Below, piece after piece: positions 35,219-46,316 of a stretch of 64,000 nucleotides of DNA. Location: assembly GCF_036014215.1 (NCBI RefSeq), contig NZ_CP107921.1, positions 4,150,001 through 4,214,000 of the forward strand. Reading direction: 5' to 3'. Position numbers and translations under genes: made by a program. Numbering within the stretch: the stretch's first letter is position 1; every line of letters begins with the position of its first letter. The notes below the pieces were generated by a model. It had not been told where the DNA came from. It made no database searches and saw only the letters and a list, made by a program, of their open reading frames with translations. The DNA is from Streptomyces sp. NBC_00440 (lineage in GTDB: Bacteria > Actinomycetota > Actinomycetes > Streptomycetales > Streptomycetaceae).

Positions 35219-36690
35219 TGTCCATTGCCCCTGATGCTTCTGATGTGAACTGCCTGGAATTCAAGCTGCCGGACCTTGGGGAAGGGCTGACCGAAGCCGA
35301 GATCGTGCGGTGGTTGGTGGAGATCGGCGATGTCGTCGTCGTCGACCAGCCGGTGGTGGAGGTCGAGACCGCGAAGGCGCTGGTGGAGGTGCCGTGTCCG
35401 TACGCGGGCATGGTGACGGCCCGGTTCGGCGAGGAGGGCGCCGAACTGCCGGTCGGTTCCCCGCTGCTGACGGTGACGGTGGGCCCGGAGGTGGGTGCGG
35501 GTGCCGGCCATGACGCCCGTGGTGTCAGCCGTGGGAGTGGTGCCAGTCGTACGGGTGCTGCCGGCGCCAGTGCCAGTGCCAGTGCCGGCGACTCCGCGGG
35601 GGCTTCGGGGGCTGATGACGACTCGTCGGGGAACGTGCTCGTGGGGTACGGGACGGGCGGCGCGGTGGCCGCGCGGCGGCGGCGTGTGCGGGTGACCGGT
35701 GGCGCCCGGCCGGGTTCTGTTCCGCCGTCCGCGCTCCGGGCCGGTCCTGTTCCGGTGATCTCTCCGCTTGTGCGGCGGCTGGCGCGCGAACACGGCGTGG
35801 ATCTGCGGGGGCTGGCGGGCAGCGGGCCGGACGGACTGATTCTGCGCTCCGATGTGGAGCAGGCGATACGTACGCCCGCGGCCGAAGGGACCGACCAGGC
35901 CGCGCGGGTGGACGCGGGCCCGGCCCCGGAACCGGTGGCGGCCGCGGTCGTGGCTGCGCCAGGGGCTACGACTGAGACTTCGACTGCGGTGGCGGGGAGC
36001 CGGGTTCCGCTGCGGGGGATGCGTGGTGCCGTCGCGGACAAGCTCGCACGCAGCCGTCGCGAGATACCCGATGCGACGTGCTGGGTCGACGCGGACGCCA
36101 CGGAGCTGATGGTCGCGCGGGCGGCCATGAACGCGGCGGCCGGTCCGACGGTCCCGAAGATCTCGGTGCTGGCACTGCTTGCCCGGGTCTGCACGGCGGC
36201 CCTGGCGCGTTTCCCCGAGCTGAACTCGACGGTGGACATGGAGGCGCGGGAGATCGTGCGCCTGCCGTCCGTCAACCTGGGCTTCGCCGCGCAGACGGAC
36301 CGCGGGTTGGTGGTGCCGGTGGTACGCGAGGCCGACGGGCGCACGACCGAGTCGCTCAACGAGGAGTTCATACGGCTGACGGAGGCGGCCAGGAACGGGG
36401 CACTGACCCCGGCGGAGCTGACGGGCGGCACGTTCACGCTGAACAACTACGGGGTGTTCGGGGTCGACGGCTCCACACCGATCATCAACCACCCCGAGGC
36501 CGCGATGCTGGGCGTCGGCAGGATCGTGCCCAAGCCCTGGGTCCACGAGGGGGAGCTCGCTGTACGGCAGGTGGTGCAGCTGTCCCTCACGTTCGACCAC
36601 AGGGTGTGCGACGGCGGGACGGCCGGAGGCTTCCTCCGTTACGTGGCGGACTGCGTGGAGCAGCCGGCGGTGCTGCTGCGGGGGGTCTAG
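35218..36690 (+). CDS. bkdC: Branched-chain keto-acid dehydrogenase E2, dihydrolipoyl acyltransferase (operon 1)
   Basis: A 490-residue acyltransferase core. The lipoyl domain has the modifiable lysine in VETAKALVEVP (residues ~45-55). An Ala/Ser/Gly linker encoded by short tandem repeats follows, then the subunit-binding domain (ISPLVRRLAREHGVDLRGLAGSGPDG) and the catalytic domain ending FDHRVCDGGTAGGFL with the active-site histidine. No E3 (dihydrolipoamide dehydrogenase) gene is in either operon, so E3 must come from elsewhere. Confidence 0.93.
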
Positions 36691-37149
36691 GCCGTGATGT
36701 GAAAGTCCCGCCTGCGGCCACGGCCACGGCCCCGGCGGGTGGGGCGGCACGGCCCGACGGGCGGGGCGGCAAGGCTCCGGTGGTCATCGCGGTGGGCCGG
36801 GCCGGGCCGGTCGGCCTGCCGGGCGGTGGGCAGTGGACGGCAGGCGGCGTGGCGGATTCTGGGGTGTCACCGCGGTGGGCTCAGGTCGTCGCTGCCGCTG
36901 TGGCGGATCCCGGGTGCGCGCTGGTGTCCGCCGCACCGCCCGTCGGCTTGCGCGACCGCCGCACCGCCCCGTCGGCCTGCGCGACCGCCGCACCGCCCGT
37001 CGGCCTGCGCGACCGCCGTGTGGCTGTCACCGGTGGCTGTCGCGGGTGGATGTCCCATGCGGATGTCCCATGTGGCTGTCGGGGCTGCTGTCCGGGCTGG
37101 ATGTCGCGGCGCCATTCCGTAGAGCTCTGCCGCGGCCCATACTCGCGGG
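36691..37149. other. Repeat-rich intergenic region after the bkd operon
   Basis: This 459-base stretch between bkdC and mobA has no credible gene in any frame. It contains direct repeats of several kinds, the clearest at 36933-37017, and a run of related GATGTCCCATG / GCTGTC words near 37020-37100. No terminator hairpin with a T-run was found. Confidence 0.6.
36933..37017. repeat. Three tandem 28-29-bp repeats
   Basis: Copies begin at 36933, 36961 and 36990, each starting GCACCGCCC and containing GTCGGC..GCGCGACCGCC. The second copy has one extra C. Confidence 0.85.
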
Positions 37150-38010
37150 ATGACCTTGTATGACGCCGTGGTGCTCGCCGGAGGGGCCGCCAAGCGGCTC
37201 GGTGGTGCTGACAAGCCCGGCCTCACGGTCGGAGGGCTGACGCTGCTCGACCGGGTGCTCGGGGCCTGCCGAGGGGCCGGGACCACCGTTGTCGTCGGGG
37301 GACGGCGGGAGACCGTACGGCCCGTGGTCTGGGCGCGGGAGGAGCCGCCCGGTGGCGGGCCGCTGGCGGCGCTCGGAGCCGGGGTGCGCGGAGTGTCGGC
37401 CGGAGCGGTGCTCGTACTCTCCGCGGACCTGCCGTTCCTCGGGGAGGCCACCGTGCCGGCGCTGATCGGCGCCCTCGAAACGGGGCCCCACGGAGGGGTG
37501 CTGCTCACCGATCCGGGCGGCCGGGACCAGCCTCTCGTCGCCGCCTACCGCACCGACGCACTGCGTCGCGGACTCGCGCTGCTCGCCGCCGAGCACGGTT
37601 CGCTCGCCGGGCTGCCCCTGCGGCTGCTCACCGCCGGACTCGACCTCGCCCGGATCGCTGCGGACCCCCTGGCCTCGTTCGACTGCGACACCTGGCAGGC
37701 CGTGGCATCGGCGCGGGCCCACATCAGGGAGCATGGGTACGTGCTTGATGAATGGATCACCGCAGTCAAGGCCGAGCTGGGCATCGAGCTGGATGTCGAC
37801 ACCGGCGTCCTCCTCGACCTGGCCCGCGATGCCGCACACGGCGTGGCCAGGCCGGCCGCGCCGCTGACGACCTTCCTCGTCGGCTATGCCGCGGCGAAGG
37901 GGGAAATGGACGGACCCGAGGCTGTCGCCACGGCCGCACGCAAGGCCGCCGCTCTCGCCAACCGGTGGGCTGACGAGGCCGGAGAGGCCAAGGGGACCGA
38001 CGCCGGATGA
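37150..38010 (+). CDS. mobA: MobA-like nucleotidyltransferase fused to a DUF6457 domain
   Basis: A 286-residue protein. Residues ~1-185 are a MobA-type molybdenum-cofactor guanylyltransferase (VVLAGGAAKRLGGADKPGL, LVLSADLPFLG, GGRDQPLVAAYR). Residues ~195-275 form a helical DUF6457 domain (LDEWITAVKAELGIELDVDTGVLLDLARDAAHGVARPAAPLTTFLVGYAA). Together with moeA, which overlaps it by ATGA, it belongs to molybdenum-cofactor maturation. DUF6457 often occurs with MobA/MoeA genes but its role is not known to me. A weak GGGATG-like context precedes the ATG. Confidence 0.88.
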   Translation: MTLYDAVVLAGGAAKRLGGADKPGLTVGGLTLLDRVLGACRGAGTTVVVGGRRETVRPVVWAREEPPGGGPLAALGAGVRGVSAGAVLVLSADLPFLGEATVPALIGALETGPHGGVLLTDPGGRDQPLVAAYRTDALRRGLALLAAEHGSLAGLPLRLLTAGLDLARIAADPLASFDCDTWQAVASARAHIREHGYVLDEWITAVKAELGIELDVDTGVLLDLARDAAHGVARPAAPLTTFLVGYAAAKGEMDGPEAVATAARKAAALANRWADEAGEAKGTDAG

Positions 38011-39422
38011 CCGGGCAGCAGGACCGCGACCTCGACGAGGCGGAGGACCGCGACCTCGACGAAGCGCTGGCGCTGGTCCGCAGGGAGCCACCGGCCGTGC
38101 CGCCGCCCGCCGCCGTATCCGAGAACAGCTGCGCCGAGACCGAGAGGCGGACCGGGAAGCAGACCAGGGCGCAGCATGGGAAGCAGACAGGGACGCGGCA
38201 CGGGAAGCCGTCCGGTGCATCGGAGAAGCACCGCGCCGCGCCCTGGGCCGATGCCCGCGCGGGTGCGGCGCGGGCCGGACGTGCGGTGCCGGTGTCCGCG
38301 CGGCGGGCGCCGCTGGACCGGGCGCTGGGTCTGACCCTCGCCGGGCCGCTGACCGCGCTCACCGATCTGCCGTCCTTCGACACCTCGGCCATGGACGGCT
38401 GGGCGGTCTCCGGGCCGGGGCCCTGGCGGATCAGCGACCGGGACGACATCCTCGCCGGTCAGGCCGGACCCGGGCAGCTCGCCGACGGAGATGCCGTACG
38501 GATCGCCACCGGCGCTCGGATCCCGCGCGACGCGACCGCCGTCGTCCGCACCGAACATGCCCGGACGGACGACCGCACCGAGCAACTGCACGCGCAGCGC
38601 CACGTCGTCACCGGGCAGGACATCAGGCCCCGGGGGCAGGAGTGCCGCACCGGCGACCAGCTGCTGCCGACCGGGGGGCTGGTGACCCCCGCGGTGCTCG
38701 GCCTGGCAGCCGCGGCAGGCTACGACGAGCTGCCGGTCCTTCCCCGTCCCCGGGTGGAAGTCCTGGTCCTCGGCGATGAGTTGCTGGCCGACGGGCTCCC
38801 GCACGACGGACTGATCCGGGACGCTCTGGGACCGATGATCGGCCCCTGGCTGCGGACGCTCGGCGCCGAGGTCCTGACCACGCGGCGTCTCGGTGACGAC
38901 GCCGATGCTCTCCGGCAAGCCGTCGCGGGCTCTGAGGCCGATCTGGTCATCACCACCGGAGGCACCGCCGCCGGGCCCGTCGACCATGTCCATCCGATCC
39001 TCCACAAGCTCGGCGCCGAGCTGCTGGTCGACAGCGTCGCCGTGCGCCCCGGCCACCCGATGCTGCTCGCCCGGCTCGCCGACGGACGCCATCTCGTCGG
39101 ACTTCCCGGGAACCCGCTGGCCGCCGTATCCGGGCTGCTGACGCTCGCCGAACCGTTGATCCGCGGGCTCGCCGGCCGCGCCGTCGTTGAGGCTTACGCC
39201 ATGCCCGTAAGTGAAGAGGTGCACGGCCACCCGTACGACACCCGGCTCGTGCCAGTCGTGCGCCGGACCGATGAGGTGGTTCCGCTGCACTTCCATGGAC
39301 CGGCGATGCTCCGGGGTATCGCTGCCGCGGACGGGCTCGCCGTCGTACCGTCCGGAGGCGCGCGGCCCGGTCAGCTGCTGGAGATCCTCGATCTGCCGTG
39401 GGCGGAGGAGTGTTTCACGTGA
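38007..39422 (+). CDS. moeA: Molybdopterin molybdotransferase MoeA
   Basis: A 471-residue enzyme that inserts molybdate into adenylated molybdopterin. The family regions are present: TDLPSFDTSAMDGWAV, VRIATGARIPRDATAVV, and VITTGGTAAGPVDHVHP, a variant of the usual GGTSxGxxD loop. The first ~95 residues are a repetitive Arg/Gln/Asp-rich extension (DRDLDEA twice, GKQTxxxHGK twice) not seen in standard MoeA. The stop codon lies inside the parS-like site 2 and the start of the next gene. Confidence 0.9.
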   Translation: MTGQQDRDLDEAEDRDLDEALALVRREPPAVPPPAAVSENSCAETERRTGKQTRAQHGKQTGTRHGKPSGASEKHRAAPWADARAGAARAGRAVPVSARRAPLDRALGLTLAGPLTALTDLPSFDTSAMDGWAVSGPGPWRISDRDDILAGQAGPGQLADGDAVRIATGARIPRDATAVVRTEHARTDDRTEQLHAQRHVVTGQDIRPRGQECRTGDQLLPTGGLVTPAVLGLAAAAGYDELPVLPRPRVEVLVLGDELLADGLPHDGLIRDALGPMIGPWLRTLGAEVLTTRRLGDDADALRQAVAGSEADLVITTGGTAAGPVDHVHPILHKLGAELLVDSVAVRPGHPMLLARLADGRHLVGLPGNPLAAVSGLLTLAEPLIRGLAGRAVVEAYAMPVSEEVHGHPYDTRLVPVVRRTDEVVPLHFHGPAMLRGIAAADGLAVVPSGGARPGQLLEILDLPWAEECFT

Positions 39423-39425
39423 AAC
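39412..39425. promoter_or_regulatory. parS-like ParB-binding site 2
   Basis: GTTTCACGTGAAAC occurs inside TGTTTCACGTGAAACT, 15 of 16 positions matching the extended parS consensus as I recall it. It covers the moeA stop codon and the start codon of the channel gene, and follows the channel's GGAGGAG ribosome-binding site directly. Confidence 0.8.
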
Positions 39426-40498
39426 TGCCCGGTCATGATGCCCTCGACCGGCAGGTGGGGGAGAAGCTGGTCACCCGCCGGGTGAAACTGCCCCGCCGGG
39501 TGGTCGAGCGGCCCCTCCGGCAGGTCGGCAGACGGGTCCTGATCGCACTGCTGGTGCTGGCGGTGACGGCGCTCATCGTCTGGTTCGACCGCGATGGCTA
39601 CCACGACAACGCCGACAGCAAAGTCGACCTGCTCGACTCCTTCTACTACGCCACGGTCACCCTCTCCACCACGGGTTACGGCGACATCGTCCCGTACAGC
39701 GACGGTGCCAGGCTCACCAACATCCTTGTCGTCACGCCGCTGCGCGTGCTCTTCCTGATCATCCTGGTCGGCACCACTCTCGAAGTGCTCACCGAGCGCA
39801 CCCGGGAGGAGTGGCGGCTGAACCGCTGGAGGCTCCGCTTGCGTGACCACACCGTCGTCGTCGGATTCGGTACGAAGGGCCGCTCCGCGATGCAGACGCT
39901 GTGTGCGACCGGCCTGAAGCGGGAGCAGATCGTCGTCGTCGACCCCAACAGCAAGGTCATCGAGGCCGCCAACGCGGAGGGTTTCGCGGGCGTCATCGGG
40001 GATGCGACCCGCAGTGACGTACTGCTCCGTGCCGAGGTGCAGCGTGCCCGGCAGATCGTCATCGCCACCCAGCGCGACGACACCGCCGTACTGGTGACCC
40101 TGACCGCGCGGCAGCTCAACCGCGGGGCGAAGATCGTCGCCGCCGTGCGCGAGGAGGAGAACGCTCAGCTGCTGCGCCAGTCCGGGGCTGACGCGGTGAT
40201 CACGAGCGCCAGTGCGGCGGGGCGGCTGCTCGGCCTCTCCGTGCTCAGCCCGAGCGCGGGAACCGTGATGGAGGATCTGATCCAGCAGGGCAGCGGGCTC
40301 GACCTGGTCGAGCGGCCGGTCATAAAGGCCGAGGTGGGACGGAGCGTCCGGGACGCGGACGATCTGGTCGTCAGCGTGAAGCGCGGTCACCGGCTGATCG
40401 GATACGACGACCCCGACGCCAGTCCGCTTCAGCTCACCGACCGGGTGATCGCGATTGTCCGGGTCTCCCCCAAGGCAGCCGGAGCCGGTGCGGAGTAG
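39419..40498 (+). CDS. Two-segment K+ channel with RCK (TrkA-N) domain
   Basis: A 359-residue potassium channel. The first membrane segment (VLIALLVLAVTALIVWF) leads to a pore loop with the selectivity filter TTGYGDI and a second segment. The cytoplasmic RCK/TrkA-N domain has VVVGFGTKGRSAMQTL and a Rossmann fold, followed by a TrkA-C-like end. I chose GTG 39419 because GGAGGAG sits eight bases upstream; GTG 39398 and 39410 are also in frame. Overlap with the moeA stop suggests coupling. Confidence 0.9.
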   Translation: MKLPGHDALDRQVGEKLVTRRVKLPRRVVERPLRQVGRRVLIALLVLAVTALIVWFDRDGYHDNADSKVDLLDSFYYATVTLSTTGYGDIVPYSDGARLTNILVVTPLRVLFLIILVGTTLEVLTERTREEWRLNRWRLRLRDHTVVVGFGTKGRSAMQTLCATGLKREQIVVVDPNSKVIEAANAEGFAGVIGDATRSDVLLRAEVQRARQIVIATQRDDTAVLVTLTARQLNRGAKIVAAVREEENAQLLRQSGADAVITSASAAGRLLGLSVLSPSAGTVMEDLIQQGSGLDLVERPVIKAEVGRSVRDADDLVVSVKRGHRLIGYDDPDASPLQLTDRVIAIVRVSPKAAGAGAE

Positions 40499-40508
40499 CC
40501 TCGCGATC

Positions 40509-41486
40509 ATGCATGCGATCACGATCCCCGAACCCGGCGGTCCCGAGGCGCTTGTCTGGGCCGAAGTGCCCGACCCTGTCCCCGGCGAGGGCGAAGTCCT
40601 CGTCGAGGTAGTGGCGTCCGCAGTCAACCGCGCCGATCTACTGCAACGTCAGGGCTTCTACAACCCGCCTCCCGGAGCATCGCCGTATCCCGGCCTGGAA
40701 TGCTCCGGGCGGATCACGGCCCTGGGGCCCGGGGTGTCCGGGTGGGCCGTCGGCGACGAGGTGTGTGCGCTGCTGGGCGGCGGCGGTTACGCGGAGAGGG
40801 TCGCCGTACCGGTGGGGCAGCTGCTGCCGGTGCCGGACGGGATCGATCTCGTCACCGCGGCGGGGCTGCCGGAAGTCACCTGCACCGTCTGGTCGAACGT
40901 GTTCATGGTCGCCCATCTGCGGCCCGGCGAGATGCTGCTGGTGCATGGCGGGGCGAGCGGGATCGGCACGATGGCGATCCAGCTGGGCAAGGCGGTGGGC
41001 GCCCGGGTCGCCGTGACCGCGGGCAGCGCCGAGAAGCTGGCCCGCTGTGCGGAGTTGGGCGCCGATGTACTGATCAACTACCGCGAGCAGGACTTCGTCG
41101 AGGAGATCCGGAAGGCGACCGGCGGGGCCGGGGCCGACGTCATCCTCGACATCGTCGGCGCGAAGTACCTGGACCCGAACGTGGAGGCGCTGGCGACCAG
41201 CGGGCGGCTCGCGGTGATCGGTATGCAGGGCGGCGTGAAGGGCGAGTTGAACCTCGCGGTACTGCTGGGGAAGCGGGGCGCCGTTACGGCCACGTCGTTG
41301 CGGGCACGGCCGCTGGGGGAGAAGGCGGCGATCGTCGCCGCGGTCCGTGAGCATGTCTGGCCGCTGATTTCCGGCGGCCGGGTGCGGCCCGTGGTGGATC
41401 AGGTGCTGCCGATGGCTCTCGCGGCGGAGGGGCACCGGGTGCTGGATTCCGGTGTGCACGTGGGGAAGGTCCTGCTGCAGGCGTAG
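40509..41486 (+). CDS. NAD(P)H:quinone oxidoreductase (medium-chain, PIG3-like)
   Basis: A 325-residue zinc-independent medium-chain reductase. N-terminal features are AVNRADLLQRQGFYNPPPGASPYPGLECSG, and the nucleotide-binding loop is VHGGASGIGTMAIQLGKAVGARV. The family reduces quinones and related compounds with NADPH. It starts ten bases after the channel gene and has no strong ribosome-binding site. A large hairpin follows downstream. Confidence 0.92.
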   Translation: MHAITIPEPGGPEALVWAEVPDPVPGEGEVLVEVVASAVNRADLLQRQGFYNPPPGASPYPGLECSGRITALGPGVSGWAVGDEVCALLGGGGYAERVAVPVGQLLPVPDGIDLVTAAGLPEVTCTVWSNVFMVAHLRPGEMLLVHGGASGIGTMAIQLGKAVGARVAVTAGSAEKLARCAELGADVLINYREQDFVEEIRKATGGAGADVILDIVGAKYLDPNVEALATSGRLAVIGMQGGVKGELNLAVLLGKRGAVTATSLRARPLGEKAAIVAAVREHVWPLISGGRVRPVVDQVLPMALAAEGHRVLDSGVHVGKVLLQA

Positions 41487-41631
41487 TACCCCGCCAGAGT
41501 TCTCCCGTTCTTCTCTCCCGGCCGCCTGGCGGCTCCCGACCTCCTGGGCCTCCTGGCCTCCTGCGGGCGTACGGCCCCTGAAAGGTTCACACCCGAGGCC
41601 CGCCCCCCGGCCGACCGAAACGCCCGCCATC

Positions 41632-41687
41632 ACCCCCGAGGCCCGGCCCCCGCTCGCTGTCGCTGCGGGAGGCCGGGCCTCGGGGGT
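41632..41687. terminator. Long hairpin between convergent quinone oxidoreductase and bpa genes
   Basis: ACCCCCGAGGCCCGGCC (41632-41648) pairs exactly with GGCCGGGCCTCGGGGGT (41671-41687); a smaller CCCGC/GCGGG stem sits inside the loop. TT follows. The genes on both sides end here, so it probably terminates both. Confidence 0.8.
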
Positions 41688-41772
41688 TCGTTTCGGTGAA
41701 GGTCGAACAGGTCAAGAGCTGCCGGCAGAACCAGAAGTGGCGCTGACCGGGTCAGAAGTCAGAGGTACGGGG

Positions 41773-42333
41773 TCAGAGGTACGGGCCTGAGCGGATCGCT
41801 CCGTGGCCGCCGTCCCCGTCCTCTTCCTCCTGGCCGCCCGCGCCCGGGGGAAGCGCCCGGCGCATCTGCTCCAACTGGGCCCTCGCGGCCATCTGCTGGG
41901 CGAAAAGCGCCGTCTGGATGCCGTGGAACAGACCTTCCAGCCACCCGACCAACTGGGCCTGCGCGATGCGCAGTTCCGCCTCCGACGGGATGGCCTCGTT
42001 GGTGAACGGCAGCGAGAGGCGTTCCAGCTCCTCCACCAGCTCAGGGGCCAGTCCGTCCTCCAGCTCCTTCACGGACGAGGCATGGATGTCCTTGAGCCGG
42101 ACCCGGCTCGCCTCGTCGAGAGGAGCTGCCCTGACCTCCTCCAGAAGCTGTTTGATCATGCTGCCGATGCGCATGACCTTGGCGGGCTGTTCCACCATTT
42201 CTGTCACTGGGACCTCGCGCGACTCGTCGTCACCGCCGGCCCCGCCGCCGAGCGCCATCCCGTCCTGTCCCACGATGAGGACCTTGGGGTGCTCCTCCGG
42301 CTGTTCCGACCGTTCACTCCTCGGCATCTCCAT
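41773..42333 (-). CDS. bpa: Bacterial proteasome activator (Bpa/PafE family)
   Basis: A 186-residue helical protein that forms a ring on the 20S proteasome and feeds unfolded proteins to it without ATP. Family features are IGSMIKQLLEEVRAAPLDEASRVRLKDIHASSVKELEDGLAPEL and EAELRIAQAQLVGWLEGLFHGIQTALFAQQMAARAQLEQMR. The C-terminus is GPYL, the gate-opening HbYX-type motif. ATG 42333 is chosen; GTG 42351 and ATG 42327 are in frame. The short direct repeat GGTCAGAGGTACGGG overlaps the stop region. Confidence 0.9.
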   Translation of the reverse strand: MEMPRSERSEQPEEHPKVLIVGQDGMALGGGAGGDDESREVPVTEMVEQPAKVMRIGSMIKQLLEEVRAAPLDEASRVRLKDIHASSVKELEDGLAPELVEELERLSLPFTNEAIPSEAELRIAQAQLVGWLEGLFHGIQTALFAQQMAARAQLEQMRRALPPGAGGQEEEDGDGGHGAIRSGPYL

Positions 42334-42408
42334 GCCGCCATTGTCTCGCACACGTACTTCATGAGGGGTTGTGCCCCCGATCCGGCTTGATCCACCGCGC
42401 GCGCCGCG

Positions 42409-45269
42409 TCAGCCTGCCCGCCGGGCCAGGACCAGACGGGACCGGGTGAAGCCCGCGGCCAGCAGACCGGCCAGGACCGGTACGGCCACGGCGAGGATGC
42501 CGATGGTCTCCCACGGCAGCACGATCGGTGTGTACGCGGAGTCCATCGGGTGCGCGCGCATCTGGTCCAGCGCCCTCTTGAGGTCCGTGAGCCGCACGGC
42601 GACCGCGGGCATCGCACCCGCCGCGGTCCCGAGCAGGACGCCCGTTCCCGCGACCACCGCGCACTGGAAGCCGCTGAGCGTGCGCCGTACACCGGGCGGC
42701 GCGCCGATCGCGCTCAGGGTCGTCAGGTCGGCTTCCGCGTCGGCCTTCGCCAGGCCCGTGGTGATGGCGGCCGCGCCGAGCGTCACCATGCCCGAGAACA
42801 GCGCGAGGATCAGCATGGTGGTGTCGTCGCCGTCCGGCTTCTCGTTCTGCCAGAGGTAGGCACCGTTCCCGGCCTGCGACATCCCGTCGTTGAAGCGCTG
42901 CTTCTCCGCGTCGGTCGGCGCGTGTGCGGTCCGGTAGACGGCAGCCACCGGGCCCGTGTGCAGCCCGAGGCGGTCGGCGGTGGCCTGCGGCATGATCATG
43001 CGGACCCCGGGGGTGGCGGCGTACCGGTCGGCAGCCCGGTAGACCGTGAGGTGGCTGACGGTCGTCCTGGCCTTTCCGGGGTGCCGTTCGCGGTTCGCCT
43101 TGTCCGCGGCGACGTAGCGGTGGACGGCTTTCAGGGTGACTTTGCCGTCCGGCCCGGTGTACGCGTTGTTGAGCAGTACGGGGGTGCCGGCGGCCAGCGC
43201 CCTGGCGGCTGCCGGGTCCTTCAGCCCGGCGTAGACGCGCAGCATCGCGCTGTCACCGACGACGATCTCCGACTCATTGCCGAAGTAGTTCGCGGCGTAC
43301 TCCGCGTCCTTGCACTTCGGCGAGTTCATCAGCCGCTTGTGCCCGGCGGGGGAGAGCCTGGCCGCGAGGTCCTTGCCGCCCGGCGCCTGCAGCGGGCAGA
43401 TGTTGGCGTCCGGCTTGGGCATGGTGAGCGAGCCGCAGGCGCCGGCCTCCGCTTCGCTGAACTTGTTGCAGTCGCTGCCCGCCCACACCCGGCTGATGGT
43501 CGCGGGGGCGCCCTGCACCGGCAGGTCGCGCCGGGCGAGCCCGCGGGCCAGTTCCAGCGCCCTCGCCGGGTTCGCGTGCTCCGAATAGGTGTCGGCGTTG
43601 ATGGCGACGACGCCGGGCGGCAGCGAGAGATGGAGGTTGTACGCCTGCTCCGCCTGGGTGCTCGCGGTGTACGTGGCGACGGCGACGGTGCCCGCGACCG
43701 CTGCCATCACCGCGGCGACGGCGGGTGCCGTACGGCCCCGGTTGCGGGCCGCGTCGCGCAGGGCCAGCGGGAGGAAGCGTCCCAGCCGCCCGAGGGAGCC
43801 CACGATCACCGGGATGCAGGCGAGGACGCCGAGTTCGGCGACGACCGAGCCCACGGCGACGGGCACCGCGCGGCCCTTGAGCCCGCCCACGACGGCCACG
43901 GCGCCCCCGAGCACGATGGCGACGGTCCCGAGCAGCGGCATCACCCGTGAGGAGCGGCGCACCCCGCGCCGGCCCGTGAGCGATTCGACGACCGGCTGCC
44001 GGCCCGCCACGACGGCCGGTGCGAGCGCCGCCAGGACACCGGTGACCAGGCCGATCGCCGCGATACCCACCAGGTCCACAGGGCGGATCGCGATGCTGCC
44101 GAACCGCTGGCCCGCCCACCCCTCGATCACGGGGCGCAGCGCGACCGTCAGGGCGAGACCCGCAGCGGTACCGGCGACCGCGCCCGCACCGCCCAGCACC
44201 GCTCCCCCGGCGAGCACCACGGCGCGGATGTGCCGCCGGTCGCCGCCGCAGGTGCCGACCAGGCCGAGCTGGCGGCGTGAGCGGCGCGCACCGACCGCGA
44301 AGGCGGGGCCCGCCAGCAGCACGATCTCCAGCATCGCCATGGCGACGACGGTCGCGAGCGCCGCGGTCAGTTTGAACCCGGGGCTCGTTCCGGTGCCGCT
44401 GATGTGGGACGCCATGGGCACCTGGGAGTTGGGCGGCGGGTCGAGATCGACGCTGCGGGACTCGACCAGTACGCCGTGCTTATTGGCCGCGAGGACGTCC
44501 TGCCAGCTGATCCCCGAGGTTCCGGCCGCCTTGACGAACAGGGACCGGTCACCGGGGCTGGGCTGCGTGATGGTGTGGTCGGCGGCGGCCGCCCGCTGCC
44601 AGGGCTTGATGAGGGCGCCCGGCCGCACGTACAGGAAGCTGTCCTTCAGGCTCGCGGGCACCTCGACGGCGCCGGTGATCGTGAAGGTCTTGCCGACGCC
44701 CCGGACCGTGGTGTGCGAACCGACGTGCAGCCCGGCCGACTTGAGGAAGGCGTCGTTGACGACGATGTCGCTGTCCGTCTTCGGGTACGCGCCGCGCACC
44801 AGCTTGATCATCCCGCTGACCAGCGGGTCCGAGGTGTCCAGTTCGGTGACATCGGTGGTCGTGATGCCGTATTTGGTGGTGAGGGTCGACAGCACGGTCT
44901 GCCGGGTGATGGCGCGCGCCCCCTCGGGGAGCGCGGTTTTCAGGTCCGTCGGCACGGTGCGCTGGGCCGCCGTCCTGCCGGATGCGCCGCCGTGCTCGCC
45001 GTCGGCCTGCTGGTACGACTCGGCGTCCGGCATCTGCTCGATCGGGCCGCCGCCCATGCCCGGATCCCTGAACAGCGCGTCGGCCGCGCCCATCGCGGAG
45101 GTCAGCTTCTCCGCCCGCGTCGGGACCGAACTGCGGTACGTGATGTCCGCCGCCGTGACGCCCAGCACCGGCAGCGCGATCATGGCGACGACCAGGGCGC
45201 TGCGGCCCTTGGCGCGCAGTGCGTCCCTGCGGGCGATACGGAGGGCGGCGCGCCAGCCCGTGAACACGT

Positions 45270-45273
<4 letters not shown>
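42409..45273 (-). CDS. FtsX-like ABC transporter permease
   Basis: A 954-residue permease with two FtsX-type membrane modules. A first segment near residues 27-45 precedes a long outward domain (~50-290), then three segments (~295-450), an internal second module ([26 protein letters not shown]), another outward domain, and the last three segments before the C-terminus. It pairs with the ATPase gene that overlaps its GTG start. The pair resembles MacB/Lol-type exporters of peptides, lipids or drugs. Substrate unknown. Confidence 0.9.
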
Positions 45274-46010
<737 letters not shown>

Positions 46011-46316
46011 GGGTCCCCCTGGGTACGGGTGATCGGTCGGCTGGGTGTCCGGCTGCGGCCCGGCCCGCCGCCGGTGGTCAAGTGGCGGTGGAGGCCGGGC
46101 AGTTGTCCGGACCGGGCGGGCAAGTGGCTGTACGGGCCGGGCGGGTGCCCGGTTGTGCTCGGTGCGGTGCCCGGTTGGGGCCCGTCCGGTGCCCGAACGG
46201 GCCTGTGGCGTTCCCGGACGGACTCGGCGGGTGCCCGAACGGGCTTGCCGCGTTCCCGAACGGACGGGACGGATGCCCGAACGGGCCGTCAGCGGCGGTG
46301 CGGTGAGAGTGACGGT
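46011..46316. repeat. Intergenic region with short direct repeats (CCCGAACGGG words)
   Basis: This 306-base gap between padR and the ABC operon holds no gene. GTGCCCGAACGGGC-type words recur near 46190, 46229 and 46273, interleaved with GCGTTCCCGAACGGA variants, and CGGGCG/GGTGCCCGGTTG words recur nearer 46130-46180. Promoter position is unclear. Confidence 0.6.
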
